The notes under the pieces are model-generated. The model ran no database searches, had not been told where the DNA came from, and saw nothing but the letters and a program-made list of their open reading frames with translations. The translations under genes and the position numbers were made by a program. Of a DNA stretch of 64,000 bases, positions 1 to 9,396 are shown piece after piece. The stretch's first letter is position 1, and every line of letters starts with the position of its first letter. Origin of the DNA: GAS188 sp963713805 (GTDB taxonomy: Bacteria; Pseudomonadota; Alphaproteobacteria; Rhizobiales; Beijerinckiaceae); assembly GCA_963713805.1 (NCBI GenBank), contig CAVQNF010000039.1, forward strand, positions 248,001-312,000. The letters run 5' to 3'.

Positions 1-161
1 GCCTTGCCGCGCCGCGCGGGGATCGTCATCAAGATTGCGTCAGGCACTGCCGATCCTCCTTCAGTGGCACGCGGCGGGTCTTAGTGCATGAATCGACCAG
101 ACCGGCCGGCCACTCGAACCCTGCCACAGTCCTCTTCCGGCCGAAAACAAAATAACCAGCC

Positions 162-719
162 TTATTTCGGCTCGGCTGGAGTGGGAGGGATGTTGAGCTG
201 CTTCTTATTCTCGATCTGCGCTTCGACAGCCTGCTTGTCGAGTTGCAGGCAGGTGAGAAGCTCGACATAGCTCGGCGCGCCGCCGATCTTGGTTTCCTGA
301 GTGCAGGTCGATCGAGGACCGGGCTTGAAGTCGAACCAGGTCCGCGAAAGCTCCCTTTGCGCGTCGGTCTCGTCGCTGATGCAGCCTTGAAAGGCGCTCT
401 CTTGTCCTTGCGACAAGGGCTGCGCCCGACGGCAGGTGGCCTTGATGTCGAGCTTGGGCAGAGAACGCAAGGCCGGTCCGAACGTATCGTTGCCGCCGTT
501 ATCGGTGGTTTTCAGGTTGTCGGGGCCGGGCGGGGCCTTGACGCTGTCGTTGCTCGGCACATCGCGCGCGGTCGGCTGGCGATGCCCGACGGGCGCCGCG
601 GGTATGCCGGGCGGCAGAGCCGGCGTCGATTGCGCAAGGGCAAGCCCCGGCAGGTCGAGCGCGACCGTCACGAAAAGAACGCGACCTAAATGTCCCCCAC
701 CCGAAACTCTCGTCCTCAT
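162..719 (-). CDS. small secreted protein, function unknown
   Basis: I do not recognise a named family. The 185-residue product begins with an N-terminal hydrophobic stretch (residues about 12-30, ending near ALAQ) that looks like a cleavable signal peptide, so it is probably periplasmic. A Pro-rich linker follows (about 31-75), then a C-terminal part with four well-spaced cysteines (CRRAQ, GCISDE, STCTQ, LTCLQ), which could form disulfides. The ATG at 717-719 is the start that includes the signal peptide. It stands alone, with HdeD upstream on the same strand about 230 bp away. I infer only a small disulfide-bonded export product. Confidence 0.65.
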   Translation of the reverse strand: MRTRVSGGGHLGRVLFVTVALDLPGLALAQSTPALPPGIPAAPVGHRQPTARDVPSNDSVKAPPGPDNLKTTDNGGNDTFGPALRSLPKLDIKATCRRAQPLSQGQESAFQGCISDETDAQRELSRTWFDFKPGPRSTCTQETKIGGAPSYVELLTCLQLDKQAVEAQIENKKQLNIPPTPAEPK

Positions 720-950
720 GGCCTCCTCCCTGGCTTTGCCGGTTCGGCGGGCGTGAGCGATGCTCGCCCCGCAGGCCCATCATGCGACTGCGCCGCCGGT
801 CCTATCACGTTCTGTACCTCGATCTTGTTCCGGCGAGACCCTCATATAGCGCAAAAATCGGCGCCTGCCTCGCCAAAAGGCGGGCCGGAAGTCACCGAAG
901 CCGGACGGCCTGAGCCCGATCGGCCAGGAATCGGCCAAGCATGTTATCCT

Positions 951-1553
951 TCAGCTCGCGAATTTCGTGGCGCGCACATCGGGCGAACGGGCGTGCAGCG
1001 CCATGGCGATGAGCGCGGAGCCGCCGAACACCAGGTTGATGCCGACGAGGAGCCCGAGCGCCCATGCGGCACTGACCGGAAGTCCCGCGAAGATGATGGC
1101 GGCGAGGAAGAGGTCGACGATGCCGCTTGCCAGCATCCAGCCCCAACGCCCGGAAAGCTCGCGCCTGTGATCGAGGGCGAACATGATCGAGGCGGCGCCC
1201 TCGACGATGAAGAACACGATGAGCACGAGCGTCAGCGAAATAGCGCCGCTCACGGGCCAAGCGATCAGGACGACGCCGGCCGCGATGGCGAGCACGGCCG
1301 ATACGAGCGACCACCAAAACCCCGGCGCATGACGCATCCAGAATGTCGTGACGAGACCGACGACGCCACTGATGAGAAACAGCCAGCCGAGGAAGATCTC
1401 CACCGCCAGGGTTGCGATCGGTGGAACGATGATCGCGGCGAGCCCCAAAATGACGAGGATAATGCCTTCGATGAGGAAGAGCACCCAGTGTTCCTGCATC
1501 GAGGTCGAGACTGCACTGCGAAGCCTATCTGCATCCGATCGATCCATGGACAT
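951..1553 (-). CDS. HdeD family acid-resistance membrane protein (DUF308)
   Basis: The 200-residue protein is almost entirely hydrophobic, with about six membrane segments arranged as repeated helix pairs, as in the DUF308/HdeD family. Recognisable stretches are the first helix around VLFLIEGIILVILG (about 24-37) and the later WPVSGAISLTLVLIVFF. HdeD proteins are inner-membrane proteins linked to acid or general stress in enterobacteria; the role in alphaproteobacteria is not settled. The gene is monocistronic, between the secreted protein and the cytochrome c gene. Length and hydropathy fit the family, so the family call is firm and the function is only inferred. Confidence 0.85.
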   Translation of the reverse strand: MSMDRSDADRLRSAVSTSMQEHWVLFLIEGIILVILGLAAIIVPPIATLAVEIFLGWLFLISGVVGLVTTFWMRHAPGFWWSLVSAVLAIAAGVVLIAWPVSGAISLTLVLIVFFIVEGAASIMFALDHRRELSGRWGWMLASGIVDLFLAAIIFAGLPVSAAWALGLLVGINLVFGGSALIAMALHARSPDVRATKFAS

Positions 1554-1700
1554 ATCTGACCTCCTCGATTTTGCGGCCCCTCTTTTTATACCTCAAAACC
1601 CTCAATGCCTCACGGTTCGATGGTTCCGGCCCTTCGGCATCGAGGTCGTAAAGCCGGCGGGCGGTCGCGCAACCCGTGCTGCCGGCTCGCGTCGATCAAA

Positions 1701-2213
1701 TCAGGGCGCGACGATCTTCATCACCGGCACCGTCGGGCGCTCGCCTGGCCCGAAAGGGCCGGCAACCTTGTGCTTGATCGGCGGCAGGCTCTTGAGATAA
1801 GCGGCGATGGCGGTCGCGTCCTCGTGGCTGAGGTTCGCGAGATCTTGCCATGGCATGATCGGGGCGAGCTCGCGCCCATCGGGCCGCTTGCCCGTTTGCA
1901 TGGCGCCGACGATCTGTTCCTTTGTCCAGTCGCCGAGGCCGGTCTCACCATCCGAAGTCAGGTTGGGCGCAACGAACACGCCGAGATGCGGAATTTCGAA
2001 GCCAACGTCCGATCCGCCGAGAGAATGGGCCATGTCGGGCTTGCCGAAGAAATATCCGGCCGTATGACAGTCGCCGCATCCGATCACGGCCACGAGATAT
2101 TTGCCCCTCGCCACTTGCTGATCCGCCTCGTCCGCGCTGGCCCGCCCTGCATGGCTCGAGACCAAGAAAGCGACACCCAGAACGAAAAGAAGCCGAGCCG
2201 CATTGCACCACAT
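1701..2213 (-). CDS. class I cytochrome c, exported monohaem protein
   Basis: A 170-residue protein with a signal peptide (residues about 1-27) followed by the haem-binding motif CGDCH at 46-50. A methionine in PIMPW near residue 121 is a plausible distal haem ligand, and the C-terminal YLKSLPP helix is typical of cytochrome c domains found as subunits or partners of periplasmic dehydrogenases. It should be exported and receive haem c in the periplasm. The next minus-strand gene downstream lies beyond HdeD, and a GMC dehydrogenase lies upstream on the same strand about 260 bp away. An electron-acceptor role for a dehydrogenase is possible but not shown. Confidence 0.85.
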   Translation of the reverse strand: MWCNAARLLFVLGVAFLVSSHAGRASADEADQQVARGKYLVAVIGCGDCHTAGYFFGKPDMAHSLGGSDVGFEIPHLGVFVAPNLTSDGETGLGDWTKEQIVGAMQTGKRPDGRELAPIMPWQDLANLSHEDATAIAAYLKSLPPIKHKVAGPFGPGERPTVPVMKIVAP

Positions 2214-2477
2214 CTTTCTGTCTCCCGTTGATTGGTGATCTCCCGATACCGAGGAGCCACTCTCCCGCGCACGCCCTCATTTTGATGATTATTGCGCGGA
2301 TGGGAAACAATATTGTTGGTGCCCTGATATTGCCAGCAGCGCTACGCCCTTGCCACCGAGGTGAGAAGCTGGATCGCGCTACCCTCACGCGCACGACATG
2401 ATCGAACAATCCGCGGGCGGCCCGTGCGCGCCTCCGCGCTTGCGCACCGATCTCATTCGGCGAGCCGATGCGCCTGG

Positions 2478-4085
2478 CTACGCGCGATGGGACTTTAGCG
2501 CATCCTCGAGGATCATGTCCGACGCCTTCTCGGCGATCATCACCACGCCCGCATTGGTGTTACCGGAGACGAGGGTCGGCATGATCGAGGCATCGACCAC
2601 TCGAAGATTCTGGGCACCCTTCACACGCAGGCGCGGATCGACCACTGCACGCGCATCACTACCCATGCGGCAAGTGCCCGAGGGGTGGAAGATCGTCGCG
2701 CCCGTCTCGCGGGCAAACTCCAACAGCTCGTCATCCGTGACGATGCCGCGGCCCGGCTTGATCTCCTCGGCCACATAGGGACGAACGGCATCCGTCGCCG
2801 CGAGGTGGCGGGCGAGCTTGATGGCGGCGACGGCGGTGCGGCGGTCGAGCTCCGTCGAGAGGTAGCGAGGTTGCATTGCCGGCGGCTCGGCGGCATCGCG
2901 CGAGCGCAACCGGACGAAGCCACGCGATTGCGGCCTGAGCTGGCAGACGGAGAGCGTGAATCCGGAAAATTCATGCACCTTGCCGCCCGCCATGTCGGCG
3001 GAGAGGGTGGCACAGTGAAACTGCACATCGGGGCGCTCCGATTCGGGCAAGGCGCGTGCGAAGATTCCACCCTGGTTGATACCGACGGCGAGCGGCCCGG
3101 AGCGGGAGAGGAGCCATTGCAGCCCGATGCGGGCGCGCCCCGCCAGAGACCGCAACTGGTCATTCGTCGTGATCGGCTTGCTGCAACGGTAGATGAGCCG
3201 AAATTGAAGATGGTCTTGCAGATTCTCGCCGACCTCTCGGCTCGCATGGATGAGCGGAATGCCCTTATCGGCAAGAAGTTCGGCAGGGCCGATGCCGGAG
3301 AGCTGCAGGAGCTGTGGGCTTTGAATGGCCCCGGCCGAGAGGATGATCTCGCGCCTCGCTTTCACCTCTTGGATGCTCCCTTGCCGCAGGTAGGAGACGC
3401 CGGTCGCTCTTCGCCCGTCGAAAAGGATGCGGTTTGCGAGCGCTCCGGTTCTGACGCTCAGGTTCGGATGACGCGCGATCGGCCGCAAATAGCCGACCGC
3501 CGTGCTGCAACGAAGGCCGCGCCTTGTGTTCAACTGATAGTAGCCTGCGCCTTCTTGAGCCTTGCCGTTGAAATCGGCATTTTTCGGGATGCCGAGCTCT
3601 TGCGCTCCCGCGACGAGCGCCTCGATCAGCTCGTCCTTCGCCCCGATGTCCGAGACGAAAAGCGGCCCGCTCGCGCCGTGGAAATTGTCCGGCCCGCGCT
3701 CATTCTTCTCCGATTTCACGAAATAAGGGAGCACCTCCGAAAAGCTCCAGCCCGGATTGCCGGCCGTCGCCCAACCGTCATAATCCTCACGCTGGCCGCG
3801 AATGTAGATCAACCCGTTGATCGCGCTCGAGCCGCCGAGCGTCTTGCCGCGCGGCCAATAGAGCCGCCTACCGTTCATGCCCGGATCGGGCTCGGTCTCG
3901 AAACGCCAGTTGAGACGCTTGTGCCACATCGTCTTGCCGTAGCCGATCGGCAGGTGGATCCAGATCGAGCGATCCTTGGGTCCCGCCTCGAGAAGGCAGA
4001 CGCTGTTTCCGGCATCGATGAGACGGCGGGCGAGCACACATCCGGCCGACCCCGCGCCGATGATCACATAGTCGAACTCTCGCAT
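2478..4085 (-). CDS. GMC family FAD-dependent oxidoreductase (choline dehydrogenase-like)
   Basis: A 535-residue flavoprotein with the dinucleotide-binding motif GAGSAG at residues 11-16, the GMC signature region GKTLGGSSAINGL near residue 80, and the C-terminal active-site region FHPSGTCRMG with its conserved His. The tail SGNTNAGVVMIAEKASD closes the FAD domain. Such enzymes oxidise alcohols, passing electrons to the respiratory chain or to oxygen. It is related to, but clearly different from, the BetA copy at 33959-35626, so the substrate cannot be assigned. ATG at 4083-4085 directly precedes the Rossmann strand as is usual. It is monocistronic, followed by a short gap and then the toxin-antitoxin pair upstream. 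Confidence 0.88.
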   Translation of the reverse strand: MREFDYVIIGAGSAGCVLARRLIDAGNSVCLLEAGPKDRSIWIHLPIGYGKTMWHKRLNWRFETEPDPGMNGRRLYWPRGKTLGGSSAINGLIYIRGQREDYDGWATAGNPGWSFSEVLPYFVKSEKNERGPDNFHGASGPLFVSDIGAKDELIEALVAGAQELGIPKNADFNGKAQEGAGYYQLNTRRGLRCSTAVGYLRPIARHPNLSVRTGALANRILFDGRRATGVSYLRQGSIQEVKARREIILSAGAIQSPQLLQLSGIGPAELLADKGIPLIHASREVGENLQDHLQFRLIYRCSKPITTNDQLRSLAGRARIGLQWLLSRSGPLAVGINQGGIFARALPESERPDVQFHCATLSADMAGGKVHEFSGFTLSVCQLRPQSRGFVRLRSRDAAEPPAMQPRYLSTELDRRTAVAAIKLARHLAATDAVRPYVAEEIKPGRGIVTDDELLEFARETGATIFHPSGTCRMGSDARAVVDPRLRVKGAQNLRVVDASIMPTLVSGNTNAGVVMIAEKASDMILEDALKSHRA

Positions 4086-4169
4086 GCGCTGATCTCAAAA
4101 GCAGGGCTTTGGGACGATATTCAGGTCCGAGTCCCTCTTGACGAAGCCGATCATGAGCCGATGGAGCAT

Positions 4170-4679
4170 CTACTTCCCCAAGTTCTGTCTCAAATCGACC
4201 ATGCGGACGATCATTGCGCGGCGGGGGTCAAAAGGCAGATCCTCGAAGCCCCAGCGGGCATAGAAGCGGCGCATTCCATCATCGATAGGGTGTGTGATGA
4301 CACCCGCGCTTCCGACATTGTCGGCAACGTGAAGCGCGGTTCTCAGCGCGAACAGAAGAAGCGACGTCGCATGGCCCTGCCCCTGATATTCCTTATCGAC
4401 GGCGAGTTGGCCAAGCAGCGTGACAGGTATGAGTTCAGGGCGGTTGCGCTGCTGCGTTTTTGGAAAAAAGGCTCGCTCGATTTGTGCCGCGCTCAAGGTG
4501 ACGTAGCCGATAATGCGCCCCGAGGCAGCGTCGGTGATCACGTTGACGCGCGAGGCGCCGTTGACGTGATTCGACCAGGCATGCCGCCGAAACCAGTTAT
4601 TGAGCGATTCTCGACCGCAATCGAAAGAGGCCCGCTCATCCGTCTCGGAGAGCGGACGAGGTGGTGTCGGGGCCGCCAA
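4170..4679 (-). CDS. GNAT-family toxin of a type II toxin-antitoxin pair (TacT-like)
   Basis: A 169-residue GNAT acetyltransferase. The acetyl-CoA loop is visible as QGQGHATSLLL, preceded by the strand LGQLAVDKEY, and the C-terminal RRFYARWGFE contains the Tyr that acts in catalysis in TacT/AtaT-type toxins. Members of this family acetylate the amino group of charged tRNAs. The start is not ATG: the frame opens with TTG at 4677-4679, two bases after the antitoxin stop, so translation is probably coupled. The DUF1778 partner immediately upstream makes the toxin assignment strong. The exact tRNA target is unknown. Confidence 0.85.
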   Translation of the reverse strand: MAAPTPPRPLSETDERASFDCGRESLNNWFRRHAWSNHVNGASRVNVITDAASGRIIGYVTLSAAQIERAFFPKTQQRNRPELIPVTLLGQLAVDKEYQGQGHATSLLLFALRTALHVADNVGSAGVITHPIDDGMRRFYARWGFEDLPFDPRRAMIVRMVDLRQNLGK

Positions 4680-4681
4680 TG

Positions 4682-4960
4682 CTATCGCTGCCAGGTGGGC
4701 GTTACGCGTTTGAGCTTTTTGAGGGCTTGAATATTCTTTGCAGGCCGGTCGATCCAGCTTTCGAAGTTTTCCCAGTCCTTGGCCGCGATCACGACGGCCG
4801 TTCGGTTAAGCACTTCGGTCTCGGCCGCCTCGAGCGCCTTGCGGCGCACGAAGTCACTGAGGTTGGTGCGCGACTGTTCCGCTGCCAATTCCAGAAGTGC
4901 GCGCTCATGCGGGCTGATCCGAACGCTGAGGACGGAATTCGTGTTGGGCACATTGGTCAT
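4682..4960 (-). CDS. DUF1778 antitoxin of the GNAT toxin pair (TacA-like)
   Basis: The 92-residue product starts at the ATG at 4958-4960 (MTNVPNTNSVLSVRISPHER). The frame stays open upstream, but the ribbon-helix-helix strand SVRISPHERALLELAAEQSR marks the true N-terminus. The sequence continues NLSDFVRRKALEAAETEV and a toxin-wrapping tail with WENFESWIDRPAKN, as in DUF1778 antitoxins that neutralise GNAT toxins and repress their own promoter. The antitoxin comes first and the toxin TTG follows two bases later, the usual order for this class. A perfect dyad abuts the ATG and is the likely autoregulatory operator. Confidence 0.88.
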   Translation of the reverse strand: MTNVPNTNSVLSVRISPHERALLELAAEQSRTNLSDFVRRKALEAAETEVLNRTAVVIAAKDWENFESWIDRPAKNIQALKKLKRVTPTWQR

Positions 4961-4981
4961 GTGTATGACAATAGCATACAC
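4961..4981. promoter_or_regulatory. operator dyad in front of the DUF1778/GNAT operon
   Basis: GTGTATG and its exact complement CATACAC are separated by seven bases and end one base before the antitoxin ATG. This is the expected place and form for an RHH-antitoxin operator. On the minus strand a TTGAGG, 17-base spacer, TATTGT arrangement overlaps it, which would start the message at or very near the ATG. The dyad is seen directly; the promoter is inferred. Confidence 0.7.
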
Positions 4982-5001
4982 GGCGCAAAACCTCAAGGAT
5001 T

Positions 5002-7131
5002 TCAGACGCCTTCGGCAACCAGCTCTTCCGCCGCGCCCTTCGGTTCGATCGTGATCACCGGCTTCATGGCGCGAAGCGTCGCCTCGTCGAGGTGGCAGGC
5101 GATGACATGCCGAGGGGCCATTTCGCGTTGCGGCGGCGCGAGCGTGTCGCAAATACCCTTCATCGCATAGGGGCAACGGGTGCAGAACGGGCAGCCGGAG
5201 GGTGGATTTGACGGAGAGGGAATCTCGCCCGAAAGAACGATCTTGCGCTTGCGCACGCTCGTATCGGCGATCGGCACCGCCGACAGGAGAGCCTCGGTGT
5301 AGGGATGATAGGGCGGGGAGAAAATCTCTTCCGTCGTGCCCTTCTCCATGATCTTGCCGAGGTACATGACGATGACGCGGTCGGCCAGATAGCGCACGAC
5401 GGAAAGATCGTGGCTGATGAACAGAAGCGTCGTTCGATGCTCGCGCTGGATGTCCGTCAGCAGGCCCGTGACCGCCGCCTGCACCGACACATCGAGCGCC
5501 GACACCGGCTCGTCGGCGATGACGATCTTGGGATCTCCGGCGAAGGCACGTGCGATTCCGACGCGCTGCTTCTGTCCGCCCGACAGCTGGCGCGGACGGC
5601 GCTTGGCGAAGTCGCGCGGCAGCTTGACGATGTCCAGAAGCTGGTTGACCCGGTCCTCGACTTTCTTCGGGTCGCGCTCGACACCGAATTTCCTGATCAC
5701 GCGAGAAATCTGCGAGCCGATCGAATGGCTCGGATTGAGGGTGTCGAACGGGTTCTGGAAAATCATCTGGAGGCGGGAGATCACCTTGTCGCTGCGCCTT
5801 TGCACCGGCAAGTTGGCGAGATCGACTTCGCCGAGCTGCACCTTGCCGGTGGTCGCGCCTTCAAGTCCCATCAGCACCTTGGCGAAGGTGGATTTGCCGC
5901 ATCCCGATTCGCCGACGATGGCGATGGTCTCGGCCTCGCGTGCGCGAAAGGTGATTTTCTCGTTGGCCTTGACCGTCTTCCGGGCGCCGAGCAGCATGGC
6001 ACCCCGGCTCTCGACCGTGTAGTGCTTCGACATATCCGAGACGTTGAGCACGATCTCGCCGGTCGGAACCGGGGCGTGTTGCTCCGCCTCGACCTTGGCC
6101 ACGGCCCAGTCGATCTCGGAAAAGCGCACGCATCGCACGAGATGGCCCGAGCCGGTCTCGGCGGGCAGCATCGGCAAGATGCCTTGATCGCAGCGACCCG
6201 CGACGAAGTAATCGCAACGAGGGCCGAAATAGCAGCCGTTCGGCCGCGCGTGGGGCAGCGGCAATTGTCCGCGAATGGCTCGCAGCGGCCTCATGTTCTT
6301 GTCGGCGCCCGGCACCGGTATCGAGCTGAACAGGCCCCGCGTGTAGGGGTGGCGCATCTTGGTGAAGACGGCTTCGATGTCGCCGCTTTCCACGGCTTCG
6401 CCCGAATACATCACCGTCAGCCGGCTACAGGTTTCGAGGATGAGGCCGAGGTTATGCGAGATGTAGATGAGCGAGGTGCCGAATTTCGCCGAGATTTCCT
6501 TGATGAGCTCGACGATGCCCGCCTCGACCGTCACGTCGAGCGCGGTCGTCGGCTCGTCGAGCAGCAAAAGCTTGGGATTCGACAGCAGCGCCATCGCGAT
6601 CACCACGCGCTGCTGCTGCCCGCCCGAGATCTGATGCGGATAGGAATCCATGATCCTTTGCGGGTCGGGCAGGCGCACGTCGGCGAGCAGTTGTCTCGAG
6701 CGCTTGATCGCTTCCTCGCGCGCCATGCCTTCGTGGTAGATCGGCACTTCGGCAAGCTGCTCGGCGATCTTCATCGACGGGTTCAGCGAAGCCATGGGCT
6801 CCTGATACACCATGGCGATTTTCGAGCCGCGGATGCGGCGCAATTCCTCCTGCGTCATGGTGCGCATGTCGCGCCCCTCGAACAGGATTTCCCCACCGAC
6901 GATGGCGCCGTTCTTCCCCATGAAATTCATGATGGCGAGGGCGACCGTCGATTTGCCGCAGCCGGATTCCCCGACGATGCCATGCGCCTCGCCCGGCATC
7001 AGCTTCAGGTTGAAATCGACGACGGCGGGAATCTCGCCCGCCCGCGTGTAGTACGAGATCGAAAGATTGCGGCATTCGAGGACGGGGGTTTGCTCGTTCA
7101 CGACCAGGATCCTCCCCTCACTTCGACCCAC
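5002..7131 (-). CDS. dual-ATPase subunit of a family-5 ABC importer (DppD-DppF fusion type)
   Basis: The 709-residue product has two complete nucleotide-binding domains in one chain. The first has Walker A GESGCGKSTVA, signature ISGGQQQR and Walker B LLLLDEPTTALD; the second has GESGCGKSTFA, LSGGQKQR and IVIADEPVSALD. Each is followed by the Cys-containing oligopeptide-transporter tail (RPNGCYFGPRC and SGCPFCTRCPYA). It would energise import through the two permeases encoded just upstream (gap about 3 bp to the DppC-like stop). The exact start is uncertain: the first in-frame ATG is at 7129-7131, but a GTG a few codons later, near VVNEQTPVLEC, is also plausible. The substrate (peptide, opine, nickel or glycoside) cannot be read from the ATPase. 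Confidence 0.92.
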   Translation of the reverse strand: MGRSEGRILVVNEQTPVLECRNLSISYYTRAGEIPAVVDFNLKLMPGEAHGIVGESGCGKSTVALAIMNFMGKNGAIVGGEILFEGRDMRTMTQEELRRIRGSKIAMVYQEPMASLNPSMKIAEQLAEVPIYHEGMAREEAIKRSRQLLADVRLPDPQRIMDSYPHQISGGQQQRVVIAMALLSNPKLLLLDEPTTALDVTVEAGIVELIKEISAKFGTSLIYISHNLGLILETCSRLTVMYSGEAVESGDIEAVFTKMRHPYTRGLFSSIPVPGADKNMRPLRAIRGQLPLPHARPNGCYFGPRCDYFVAGRCDQGILPMLPAETGSGHLVRCVRFSEIDWAVAKVEAEQHAPVPTGEIVLNVSDMSKHYTVESRGAMLLGARKTVKANEKITFRAREAETIAIVGESGCGKSTFAKVLMGLEGATTGKVQLGEVDLANLPVQRRSDKVISRLQMIFQNPFDTLNPSHSIGSQISRVIRKFGVERDPKKVEDRVNQLLDIVKLPRDFAKRRPRQLSGGQKQRVGIARAFAGDPKIVIADEPVSALDVSVQAAVTGLLTDIQREHRTTLLFISHDLSVVRYLADRVIVMYLGKIMEKGTTEEIFSPPYHPYTEALLSAVPIADTSVRKRKIVLSGEIPSPSNPPSGCPFCTRCPYAMKGICDTLAPPQREMAPRHVIACHLDEATLRAMKPVITIEPKGAAEELVAEGV

Positions 7132-7134
7132 CCG

Positions 7135-8167
7135 TCAATCGCGCAGGCTCATTTCGCGCAGCCCGTCGGCGATCAGGTTGAAGCCGAGGATGAGGCTCGA
7201 CACCGCAAGCGCCGGAATGAGCAGCATGTAGGCGAACTGCGGAGACTTCGCGACGTTCGCTGCCTCCTTGATCATCAACCCCCAATCCGGATCGGGCGGT
7301 TGCAGGCCAAGGCCAAGGAAGGTCAGGGTGGTGATCGCAACCGTGGTGTAGCCGAGCCGCAGGCAGGCATCGACGATGATCGGACCTCGCGCATTCGGCA
7401 GGAGCTCGTAGATCATGATGCGCAGCGGGTGCTCGCCGCGTGTCTGGGCCGCGAAGATGTAATCCCTGTTCTTCGTATCGAAGGTCAGCCCGCGCACGAT
7501 GCGCATGATGGCAGGGGCCGAGGCGAAGGTGACGGCGATGACGATATTGAAGCCGCTCGCGCCGAGGTAATTCATGATCAGGATGAAGAGCACCATCACC
7601 GGGAAGGAGAGAAGGACGTTGGCGATGAAGGAGATGCCCTGATCCCACCAGCCGCCGAGATAACCGGCCACGAGGCCGAACATGCATCCCACGACATAGG
7701 CGACGAGCGTCGCGGTGACGCCCCAGACCAGAACGCGCTGGCATCCCCAAAGCGCGCGCGCCAGCATGTCCCTGCCCTTGAAGTCGGCGCCAAGCACGAA
7801 ATAATGATTGGCCTTCACGGCTCCGATCGCGGCGAACGGGCGCGATCGGCTTGTCGGGATCGACGAGCGGCAGAAACGGCACGGTGACCGCGACGATGAG
7901 CCAGAAGAAGATGAGCGTCAGCCCGATGATGGCGATCGGCGATTCCCGCCATGACAGGACGGCGACGCCGTAAAGGATCAGCGCCGCCGGGATCGCCGGC
8001 AAGAGCAGGTAAGGCCGCAGCGTTTCGTTGATCGACCCGGCCAGCATCACGTTGAGCGTCAAGGGCACCCACATCAGCAAGACGAGCACGATCAAGGATC
8101 GCGGCTGCTGCAGGAGTTTCAGGACCGAGGGAGGAGGCGAGACGGGGATTGACGTGATGGCGGCCAC
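7135..8167 (-). pseudogene. ABC importer permease, DppC type, split by one frameshift
   Basis: The N-terminal part (starting at 8167) has two membrane helices (residues about 25-45 and 55-75) and the region FLPLVDPDKPIAP. It then leaves frame near 7838, and the rest continues in a second frame from KANHYFVLGADFKGRDMLARALWG to the end at 7135. The second part carries the permease EAA-type loop (AAQTRGEHPLRIMIYELLPN) and four or five helices. One base too many near 7838 explains the break; without it the protein would be a normal full-length permease of about 343 residues. It lies between the other permease and the ATPase in one operon. A sequencing indel is the simplest reading. Confidence 0.85.
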
Positions 8168-8179
8168 GCGTGACCTCCC

Positions 8180-9130
8180 TTAGCTGAAACGGATGCGTGG
8201 ATTGAGGAAGGAGTAGCCCACATCCGAGATGATCTGGGAGAGCACGGCGACGAAGACCGCGACCAAGGTGGCGGCCTGGATGACGTAGATGTCGCCGAAC
8301 AGCGCGGCATCGAGCAGCAGCTTGCCGAAGCCCGCATATTGAAAGAAGAATTCCACCACGACCACGCCCGAGAGCAGCCAGTTCATCTGCAGCACGATGA
8401 TGGTGAAGGGCGCGATCAGCGCGTTGCGCAAGGCGTGACGCAAGATCACCCGCCTGTAGGGCAGGCCCTTGAGGATCGCGGTGCGGATATATTGCGAGGT
8501 CATGACCTCCGCCATGGAGGCACGCGTCATGCGCGCCACATAGCCGAAGTCGTAAAGCACGAGCGTCATCACGGGCAGGACCAGCGCCAACCAGTTCCAG
8601 CCGCCGACCATGGCGGAATTCGCCGGAAACCATTTGAGCCATAGCGCGAAGACCGACATCAAGATCACGGCCGTGGCGATCTCGGGAAGCGATGTCGTCA
8701 CGACCGAGATGAACGATGTTATTCGATCCTGAGCCGACCCCTCCTTCATGCCGGCAATGATGCCGCAGGTCAGCGACAGAGGAATCATGAGGGCGAAGAC
8801 CCAGAATCCCAGGATGCCGGTCTTCTTGAGGCGCTCCAGGACGAGCGTCGCGACCGGCTCATTCGTCTGGTAGGATTTGCCGAGATCGCCGGTCAGGATT
8901 CCGCCGACCCATTTGGCGTAGCGCTCGTAGAAGGGCACGTTGAGGCCCTTTCGCTCGAGCCAGCCCTGATAGTCCTGGTCGGAAAGGGCCGAGACCGCAA
9001 AGCCGCCGAGCTCGGCGACCGCGATCTGCTTCTTGAATTTGTCGCTGTCGAAGATGAAGAACAACAGGGCTGAGACGACGCCCATGATCAGCAGCATCTG
9101 CAAGAGGCGGCTAGCGATCAGCTTGAGCAT
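8180..9130 (-). CDS. ABC importer permease, DppB type
   Basis: About 316 residues with an N-terminal membrane anchor (LIASRLLQMLLIMGVVSALLFF by eye), a periplasmic loop and a five-helix permease core. The EAA loop region reads SQYIRTAILKGLPYRRVILRHALRNAL, as in the DppB/OppB family. I chose ATG 9128-9130 because GGAG precedes it at a normal distance; a GTG six codons upstream (9148) is possible. The gene sits 12 bp upstream of the DppC-like gene and follows the binding-protein gene, so it belongs to the same operon. It forms the membrane channel with the DppC-type subunit. Confidence 0.9.
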   Translation of the reverse strand: MLKLIASRLLQMLLIMGVVSALLFFIFDSDKFKKQIAVAELGGFAVSALSDQDYQGWLERKGLNVPFYERYAKWVGGILTGDLGKSYQTNEPVATLVLERLKKTGILGFWVFALMIPLSLTCGIIAGMKEGSAQDRITSFISVVTTSLPEIATAVILMSVFALWLKWFPANSAMVGGWNWLALVLPVMTLVLYDFGYVARMTRASMAEVMTSQYIRTAILKGLPYRRVILRHALRNALIAPFTIIVLQMNWLLSGVVVVEFFFQYAGFGKLLLDAALFGDIYVIQAATLVAVFVAVLSQIISDVGYSFLNPRIRFS

Positions 9131-9396
9131 GGGCTCGCTCCAATTCACTCGGGCGCAGCGAGGCGCCTCCCCTCAACGGGAATGATGGTCTTTCTCGATT
9201 GAAGAAAGCCACCCTCTTTGGCATGGGCCGCGGCCCGCTCGCGCCTGTCCTCGCGACCGGCGCGAGGCCGCTGCCTCCCTCGCGAGCAGTACGGACACCT
9301 ATAGATAGGCGGTCCCTCCGGGGTAATCGCTCTGGGCCGCATTCGGGTTCGAAGCGTCGGCTCAAGGAAGCTCAGCTCCCGGAGCCGCGCCGGGCA

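Noticed and set aside
690..1559. A 289-codon plus-strand frame opposite HdeD
   Set aside because: Very rich in His, Asp, Glu and Arg, the mirror image of a membrane-protein gene.
2685..4730. A 681-codon plus-strand frame over the GMC oxidoreductase and the GNAT toxin
   Set aside because: Antisense of two recognisable genes, no start signal and no protein-like features.
5305..7887. An 860-codon open frame on the plus strand across the ABC transporter genes
   Set aside because: It is the antisense of the clearly conserved dual-ATPase gene; the product is Arg/His/Asp-rich with no domain, as expected for a shadow frame in high-GC DNA.
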